From Rhizobacter sp. (lineage in GTDB: Bacteria > Pseudomonadota > Gammaproteobacteria > Burkholderiales > Burkholderiaceae_C), in the NCBI GenBank assembly GCA_025359585.1, contig JANYFX010000203.1, positions 1 through 10,678 of the forward strand: a stretch of 10,678 nucleotides of DNA, written 5' to 3'. A program made the translations under genes and the position numbers. Under the pieces are notes generated by a model that was not told the DNA's origin, did no database searches, and was given only the letters and a program-made list of their open reading frames with translations. Positions 6,598 to 10,678 of this stretch are shown here, in pieces; the stretch's first letter is position 1; each line of letters starts with the position of its first letter.

Positions 6598-8295
6598 ATG
6601 CAAGCCACCGACACCGTTTCGCCGCCCAGCCCTTCCGCCGTCGAGCGCCCGGCCCGCCCTGCATCCACGCTCGTGGTCGTGCGCGATGGCGCGGCCGGCA
6701 TCGAAGTGCTGCTGTCGCGCCGCACCCAGAGCAACGACCAGTTCAGCGGCGCCTGGGTCTTTCCCGGGGGCATCGTCGACGCGGGTGACCGCGTGGCGCA
6801 TCAACACTGTGTCGGCCTCGACGATGCCGCGGCGAGCACGCGGCTCGGGCTGGAAAGCGGAGGGCTCGACTACTACATCGCGGCGGTGCGCGAATGTTTC
6901 GAGGAATCGGGTTTGCTGCTGGCGGTGGACGAGACCGGCGAACTTGTCGAGCTCGACCACGTGCGCGGCGACACGCTCGGCCCGTGGCGCGGCCCGCTGC
7001 ACCGCGGCGAACGCTCGCTGAGCGCGTTCTGCAGCGAGTTCGGCCTGCGCCTGGCGGTCGACCGGCTCGTCTATCTGAGCCACTGGCTCACGCCTTTCGG
7101 CCGCCCCAAACGCTTCGACACGCGCTTTTTCATCGCGTCCTTGCCGCCCACGCAGACGGCCGCGTTCGACGGCACCGAAATGGTCGAGCAGCTCTGGTTG
7201 CCACCCGCCGAAGCACTCGCGCGCAGCGCCGAGATGAAGCTGATGACGCCGACGGAGAAGACGCTGGAACTCGTGGCGCACTACGCCACGGTCGACGAGC
7301 TGCTCGCCTGGGCACGCTCGCCGCGCACCGTGCCGTTGACGATGCCGCGCGTGGCCAAAGGCAGCCAGGGCATGCGCCCGGTGCTGCCTGACGAACACGC
7401 CTGGGCCGAGCTCGGCCGGCTCGACCCTGCCGGCCATGGGCACGGCAGTTACGACATCCAGCCCGGGGTCGCGGTGCGCTTGTCGCCGCGCCTGATCCGC
7501 GTCAGCGCCAACAACGGCAGCATGATGACCGGGCCCGGCACCAACACCTACCTCGTCGGTGGAGGTGCTGCAAACGAGTGGGCCGTGATCGACCCCGGCC
7601 CGCTCGACGAACGCCACGTGGAAGCGATCCTCGAAGCCGCGCCCGGGCCGATCCGCTGGATCTTCGTGACCCACACCCACAACGACCATTCGCCTGCCAC
7701 CGTGCCGCTGCAGGCACGCACCGGCGCGCAGGTGTTCGGCCGCGTGGCGGCGCACCCGGAGTGGCAGGACGCGAGCTTCGATCCGCACACCCACCTCGTC
7801 GGCGGCGAACGCTTCGAGCTGCCCGGAGAAAGCACCTTGGTGGCCGTGCACACACCTGGCCACGCGTCGAACCACCTCTGCTACCTGCTCGTCGAGGAGA
7901 AGATGCTCTTCACCGGCGACCACGTGATGCAGTCGTCCACCGTCGTGATCAACCCGCCCGACGGCGACATGGCGGCCTACCTGCGCTCATTGCACGAACT
8001 GCAGGAACACGATCTCGAGTGGCTCGCGCCGGGCCACGGCTTTCTGATGGCGCAGCCGAAGCAGGCGATGCAGGCGATCGTGGCGCACCGCCTCAAGCGC
8101 GAAGCCAAGGTGGTGGCCGCGATGCGCTCGCTCGGCCCGGTCGATACCGAGGCCCTGCTGGCCAAGGTCTACGACGACGTGCCGCCACGTCTGCACAAGA
8201 TGGCGAAACGTTCGCTGACCGCGCACCTCTTCAAGTTGCGCGACGACGGCGCGGCCAGCGAGCGCAGTGGCGTCTGGTCGCTCGCGCCGCGCTGA
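6598..8295 (+). CDS. Nudix hydrolase - metallo-beta-lactamase - winged-helix fusion protein
   Basis: 565 residues with three parts. Residues about 20-240 are a Nudix domain that should cleave a nucleoside diphosphate linked to another group. Its box is split: FPGG ends at Gly58, but RECFEESG comes only at 98-105, an insertion of about 30 residues, as in NUDT19-type enzymes, whose characterised members cleave CoA. The metal-binding glutamates Glu99, Glu102 and Glu103 are present. Residues about 290-490 are a metallo-beta-lactamase hydrolase: His359, His361, Asp363 and His364 in THTHNDH, then His422 (TPGH), Asp441 (TGDH) and His480 (APGH), a full two-metal set. The last 70 residues look like the winged helix of LACTB2-like proteins (MAKRSLTAHLFKL). 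No export signal is seen. It follows the DUF72 gene by 50 bases without a terminator. No Shine-Dalgarno precedes the ATG, so the exact start is less sure. The substrate is unknown. Confidence 0.9.
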   Translation: MQATDTVSPPSPSAVERPARPASTLVVVRDGAAGIEVLLSRRTQSNDQFSGAWVFPGGIVDAGDRVAHQHCVGLDDAAASTRLGLESGGLDYYIAAVRECFEESGLLLAVDETGELVELDHVRGDTLGPWRGPLHRGERSLSAFCSEFGLRLAVDRLVYLSHWLTPFGRPKRFDTRFFIASLPPTQTAAFDGTEMVEQLWLPPAEALARSAEMKLMTPTEKTLELVAHYATVDELLAWARSPRTVPLTMPRVAKGSQGMRPVLPDEHAWAELGRLDPAGHGHGSYDIQPGVAVRLSPRLIRVSANNGSMMTGPGTNTYLVGGGAANEWAVIDPGPLDERHVEAILEAAPGPIRWIFVTHTHNDHSPATVPLQARTGAQVFGRVAAHPEWQDASFDPHTHLVGGERFELPGESTLVAVHTPGHASNHLCYLLVEEKMLFTGDHVMQSSTVVINPPDGDMAAYLRSLHELQEHDLEWLAPGHGFLMAQPKQAMQAIVAHRLKREAKVVAAMRSLGPVDTEALLAKVYDDVPPRLHKMAKRSLTAHLFKLRDDGAASERSGVWSLAPR

Positions 8296-8304
8296 CGCGC
8301 GTCA
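8293..8304. repeat. 12-base perfect palindrome spanning two facing stop codons
   Basis: TGACGCGCGTCA is its own reverse complement. Its outer triplets are the stop codons of the Nudix-MBL gene (plus strand) and the YdeI-like gene (minus strand), with six bases between them. It is too short, and lacks a T-run, to call a terminator. Confidence 0.5.
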
Positions 8305-8910
8305 ACAGCCGCCCTGGTACTTCCAGTGCCGCGACTTGCCTTCGGCGAGCCACTCAATGGCCTGCGCCAGGCGGCGCGCCCGCGTCTCGTCGCGCTTGGC
8401 CTCGGCGATCCACTCGATGTATTCGCGCCGCTGGCTGGGCGAAAGCGCCTCGAAGGTTTTTCGCGCGGGGGCGTGGCGGGCGAGCGCGTGGCCGAGCTCG
8501 GCCGGCATGTCGGGCTGAGCCGCAGGGCTGCGTGGCTTCGTTGCGCGTGTCTGCGTGCCGCCGGCATCGATCAGCGCCACCGCCTGCTTCACGACCAGCA
8601 CCAGTTCGCGCTTGGGTGGCAGGTCGCGCAGCGTCGCGAGGCGACCGAACTGGCCCATCGCTTCATCGCTCTTGCCATGCTCGGCGGCCTCGCGCCCGTT
8701 CCAGAAACGGAACGAACAATGCTGCTTGAACGCTGCCATGTTGGCGAGGATGCGGTCGCCGTGCAGGTAGAACGGCATGCCCCATTTGATGGTCTCGACC
8801 ACCCCCGGGCAGCCCGCGTGCACGGCGCTGCGCAACTGCGCCAGGATCGGTTGGGCGAAAGGCGCGGCGCGTTCGATGTAGGCGGCTATGCGCGGGTCGG
8901 TGGTGGCCAT
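8302..8910 (-). CDS. YdeI/OmdA-like protein (DUF1801 plus bacteriocin-protection domain)
   Basis: 202 residues, cytoplasmic by composition. The N-terminal half (about 15-115) resembles DUF1801: PGVVETIKWGMPFYLHGDRI followed by an aromatic strand (CSFRFWNG). After an Ala/Pro/Thr-rich linker (about 118-135), the C-terminal part is the helical YdeI/OmpD-associated domain, with the very typical LSPSQRREYIEWIAEAKR and a closing WLAEGK. Family members have been linked to resistance to cationic peptides in enterobacteria, but no reaction is known, and function here is unproven. It lies 21 bases downstream of the phosphatase gene on the same strand, so the two are probably co-transcribed. No good ribosome binding site precedes the ATG. 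Confidence 0.87.
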   Translation of the reverse strand: MATTDPRIAAYIERAAPFAQPILAQLRSAVHAGCPGVVETIKWGMPFYLHGDRILANMAAFKQHCSFRFWNGREAAEHGKSDEAMGQFGRLATLRDLPPKRELVLVVKQAVALIDAGGTQTRATKPRSPAAQPDMPAELGHALARHAPARKTFEALSPSQRREYIEWIAEAKRDETRARRLAQAIEWLAEGKSRHWKYQGGC

Positions 8911-8931
8911 GGGGCGTCTACGGCGGCGTGT

Positions 8932-9546
8932 TCACCCACCCGACAGCGCGTGCGAATCGTCGCTGGCGGCAGGTTCCAGATGGTCGGTGCAATTGACCAG
9001 CGTGGCCGCGTGCGGCGGCACTGCGGCGACGATGCTGAGGCTGGTGTTGCCCAGATGGGTTGGCTGGTCCGTGCCGATGGGCAATTGCACGTGTGCGGCC
9101 AGCAGGGTGCGAATCACCAGACCGTGGGTCACGACCGCCAGCGTGCCGCCGAGCCCGGCCTGGCGCTGCACGACGTGTGCGAAGGCCAAGGCGACGCGGC
9201 GCTCGAAGTCGGGGAGCGATTCGCCCCCCGGCGGTGCTTCGTGCATCGTCAGCGGGTTGATCGCCATGCCGTCGTAAAGCATGCCACGCCAGTCGCCGAA
9301 GTTGCGTTCCTGCAGCAGATCGGTCGTCTCGACCGTGGCGCCGGTCGCGGCGGCGATCGCCCGCGCGGTGCGCAACGCACGTGGCAGGTCGCTGCTGACG
9401 ATGGCCGTGACCTTCATCGTGGCCAGGCGCTTGGCCAAAGCTTCGGCCTGCGCCACGCCGCGCGCACTCAAGGGCGTGTCGGCAGGTTGCAGTACGCGGG
9501 CGACGTTGAGGGCGGTTTCGCCGTGGCGGATCAGCAGCAGGGTCAT
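8932..9546 (-). CDS. Histidine phosphatase superfamily protein (phosphoglycerate mutase-like)
   Basis: 204 residues, normal for the branch. It should remove phosphate through a phosphohistidine intermediate in the cytoplasm. The catalytic set is complete: LIRHGET with Arg7 and nucleophile His8, Arg57 in SSDLPRALRTA, Glu80 in QERNFGDWRG and the second histidine His141 in VVTHGLVIR. This set is shared by cofactor-dependent phosphoglycerate mutases, alpha-ribazole phosphatase (CobC) and broad phosphatases. The small size and the NFGDWRG sequence suit a phosphatase rather than a mutase, but the substrate cannot be told. An ATG-less extension upstream would overlap the ferredoxin gene, and the LIRHGET motif must sit at the N-terminus, so ATG at 9546 is the start. 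TATGAT six bases before the ATG suggests a leaderless transcript. Confidence 0.92.
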   Translation of the reverse strand: MTLLLIRHGETALNVARVLQPADTPLSARGVAQAEALAKRLATMKVTAIVSSDLPRALRTARAIAAATGATVETTDLLQERNFGDWRGMLYDGMAINPLTMHEAPPGGESLPDFERRVALAFAHVVQRQAGLGGTLAVVTHGLVIRTLLAAHVQLPIGTDQPTHLGNTSLSIVAAVPPHAATLVNCTDHLEPAASDDSHALSGG

Positions 9547-9552
9547 GCGCGA

Positions 9553-9558
9553 ATCATA
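9553..9558 (-). promoter_or_regulatory. Candidate -10 element for leaderless start of the histidine phosphatase gene
   Basis: TATGAT on the minus strand matches five of six positions of the TATAAT consensus and ends six bases before the ATG. That places the likely first transcribed base at or next to the start codon. No Shine-Dalgarno sequence is present. A -35 box is not evident, since a palindrome occupies most of the spacer. Confidence 0.42.
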
Positions 9559-9559
9559 G

Positions 9560-9573
9560 GCGGCACGTGCCGC
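9560..9573. promoter_or_regulatory. 14-base perfect palindrome between divergent genes, possible operator
   Basis: GCGGCACGTGCCGC is fully self-complementary and lies in the 46-base gap between the divergent phosphatase and ferredoxin genes. It abuts the phosphatase -10 candidate, in the -35 to -10 spacer, where a bound repressor would block transcription. No known regulator is assigned to this sequence. Confidence 0.4.
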
Positions 9574-9592
9574 ACCCGAGTGCCGTGACGCC

Positions 9593-9901
9593 ATGAGCAG
9601 CGAGCAACGATTCAGCGTCACCTTCGAGCCGTCCGGCCTCGTGTTCGAAGCGCCGGCCAGGCTGCCGCTGCTGCGCTCGGCGCGCGAGGCCGGGCTGATC
9701 CTGCCGAGCTCGTGCCGCAACGGCACCTGCCGCGCTTGCATGTGCCGGCTCGTCAGCGGGCGCGTGAGTTACATCGTCGAGTGGCCGGGGCTGAGTTCGG
9801 AAGAGAAGGCCGAAGGTTTCATTCTTCCGTGCGTGGCGGTGCCGGAGTCGGCGCTGGTGCTGGACGACGCGAAAGTGCTGGACCTGCGCGCCGGGCCGTG
9901 A
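9593..9901 (+). CDS. Short 2Fe-2S ferredoxin (plant-type cluster fold)
   Basis: 102 residues, a single domain that should carry one electron on a [2Fe-2S] cluster in the cytoplasm. The four ligands are Cys41, Cys46, Cys49 and Cys80, the classic C-x4-C-x2-C-x30-C spacing within SSCRNGTCRAC and FILPC. An extra Cys51 follows in the same loop. The C-terminal ligand context ILPC is as in reductase-attached ferredoxin domains, but no flavin/NAD domain is fused or adjacent, so its reductase and acceptor are unknown. It is divergent from the phosphatase gene, and its stop is 15 bases from the stop of the facing IcmF gene. The ATG has no clear ribosome binding site; the next methionine (Met50) lies inside the cluster loop, so this start is safe. 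Confidence 0.92.
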   Translation: MSSEQRFSVTFEPSGLVFEAPARLPLLRSAREAGLILPSSCRNGTCRACMCRLVSGRVSYIVEWPGLSSEEKAEGFILPCVAVPESALVLDDAKVLDLRAGP

Positions 9902-9916
9902 GCCGCCGTCAACCGA

Positions 9917-10678
9917 TCACATGCTCCTTCGATACTGCCCGCCCACCTGGAACAGCGCCTCGGTGATCTGCCCCAGCGAGCAGCAGCGCACGGCCTGCAT
10001 CAGCAGCTCGAAGACATTGCGGTTGTCGATCACCGCCTGCTGCAGCGCGGCCAGCATCGCGGGCGACTCCTTCGCATGGCGCTTGTGGAATTCATCCAGC
10101 CGCTTCAACTGGCTCTGCTTTTCGTCGTCGGTCGAGCGTGCCAGCTCCAGCGTGTCGGCCACCGGGTCGCCGTGCGGGTTGCGGAAGGTGTTCACGCCGA
10201 CGATCGGGTACTCGCCTGTGTGTTTGAGCATCTCGTAGTGCATCGATTCTTCCTGGATCTTGCCGCGCTGGTAGCCAGTCTCCATCGCGCCGAGCACGCC
10301 GCCGCGCTCGGCGATGCGCTCGAACTCCAGCAGCACGGCTTCTTCGAGCAGCTCGGTCAGCTCGTCGATGATGAACGCGCCCTGGTTCGGGTTCTCGTTC
10401 TTCGCCAGGCCCCACTCGCGGTTGATGATCAGCTGGATCGCCATCGCGCGGCGCACCGAGTCCTCCGTCGGCGTCGTGATCGCCTCGTCGAAGGCATTCG
10501 TGTGCAGGCTGTTGCAGTTGTCGTAGATCGCGATCAGCGCCTGCAGCGTCGTGCGGATGTCGTTGAACTGGATCTCCTGGGCATGCAGGCTGCGTCCTGA
10601 CGTCTGAATGTGGTACTTGAGCTTCTGGCTGCGTTCGTTAGCGCCGTATTTTTCCTTCATCGCCACCGCCCAGATGCG
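9917..10678 (-). CDS. icmF: Fused isobutyryl-CoA mutase (IcmF), C-terminal part; 5' end beyond the window
   Basis: The last 253 residues of an enzyme that is about 1,090 residues long. IcmF interconverts isobutyryl-CoA and n-butyryl-CoA with adenosylcobalamin; its domains run B12-binding, G-protein chaperone, then the substrate-binding mutase barrel, of which only the end is seen. The active-site histidine is in KYHIQTSGRSLHAQE, followed by NSLHTNAFDEAITTPT, both typical of the mutase barrel. The form IQTSGRSLHAQEIQFNDIR separates it from methylmalonyl-CoA mutase, which has QTSGWSL or similar. The protein ends VGGQYRRSM. The codons at the right edge (RIWA) continue in frame, so the GTG at 10664-10666 is internal and not a start. 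The residues thought to set substrate choice in IcmF lie further upstream, so pivalyl-CoA or another branched substrate cannot be excluded. Confidence 0.9.
   Translation of the reverse strand, partial: RIWAVAMKEKYGANERSQKLKYHIQTSGRSLHAQEIQFNDIRTTLQALIAIYDNCNSLHTNAFDEAITTPTEDSVRRAMAIQLIINREWGLAKNENPNQGAFIIDELTELLEEAVLLEFERIAERGGVLGAMETGYQRGKIQEESMHYEMLKHTGEYPIVGVNTFRNPHGDPVADTLELARSTDDEKQSQLKRLDEFHKRHAKESPAMLAALQQAVIDNRNVFELLMQAVRCCSLGQITEALFQVGGQYRRSM

Noticed and set aside
6274..7923. 549-codon open frame on the minus strand opposite the Nudix-MBL gene
   Set aside because: It is antisense to intact Nudix and MBL motifs, spans a gene boundary, and its composition is that of a shadow frame.
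4002..8295. Defence system built from a CorA-like membrane effector and a neighbouring hydrolase, as in some type III CRISPR loci
   Set aside because: There is no Cas protein, nucleotide cyclase, repeat array or sensor domain in the window. CorA-like, DUF72 and Nudix-MBL genes all read as resident chromosomal genes with matching codon use.
8932..9741. Longer N-terminus for the histidine phosphatase
   Set aside because: The extension overlaps the divergent ferredoxin gene and would place the LIRHGET motif 65 residues into the chain, whereas family members start with it.
10664..10666. GTG as the start of a short 249-residue mutase-like protein
   Set aside because: The codons before it (RIWA) match the IcmF sequence in frame, so the gene simply continues past the window edge.

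Overview
The window reads as a chromosomal segment of a high-GC betaproteobacterium. Protein resemblance and gene content (an IcmF-type mutase, a biotinyl/carboxyltransferase fusion, a CorA-like protein with a long N-terminal region) point to Burkholderiales, perhaps the Rubrivivax/Leptothrix/Methylibium branch. That placement is inferred from sequence character only. Coding density is very high. The longest stretch without a gene is under 200 bases, and I see no rRNA, tRNA, CRISPR array, insertion sequence or phage gene.

Layout, left to right. An exported M61-family metallopeptidase runs leftward off the window edge. Back to back with it, rightward, lies a 610-residue protein that joins a biotin-carrier domain to an acyl-CoA carboxyltransferase. 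A 67-residue orphan gene faces that gene's end. A rightward cluster of three follows: a CorA-like two-helix membrane protein with a very large N-terminal region, a DUF72 (YecE-like) protein, and a three-part fusion of a split-box Nudix domain, a metallo-beta-lactamase domain and a winged helix. A leftward pair meets it end to end: a histidine phosphatase upstream and a YdeI/OmdA-like protein downstream. A short 2Fe-2S ferredoxin is divergent from the phosphatase. The window closes with the C-terminal quarter of IcmF, the fused coenzyme-B12 isobutyryl-CoA mutase, entering from the right edge on the minus strand.

How the genes may work together. Two genes plainly handle acyl-CoA (carboxyltransferase and IcmF), and the Nudix part resembles the NUDT19 type, whose known members act on CoA. 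This is a weak common theme, not a demonstrated pathway; the rest look like ordinary housekeeping or accessory genes. I found no hallmark of a defence, mobile or secondary-metabolite system. The least explained items are the long CorA-like protein, the Nudix-MBL fusion and the 67-residue orphan. Two genes (the CorA-like gene and the phosphatase) have a -10-like hexamer placed as expected for leaderless transcripts.
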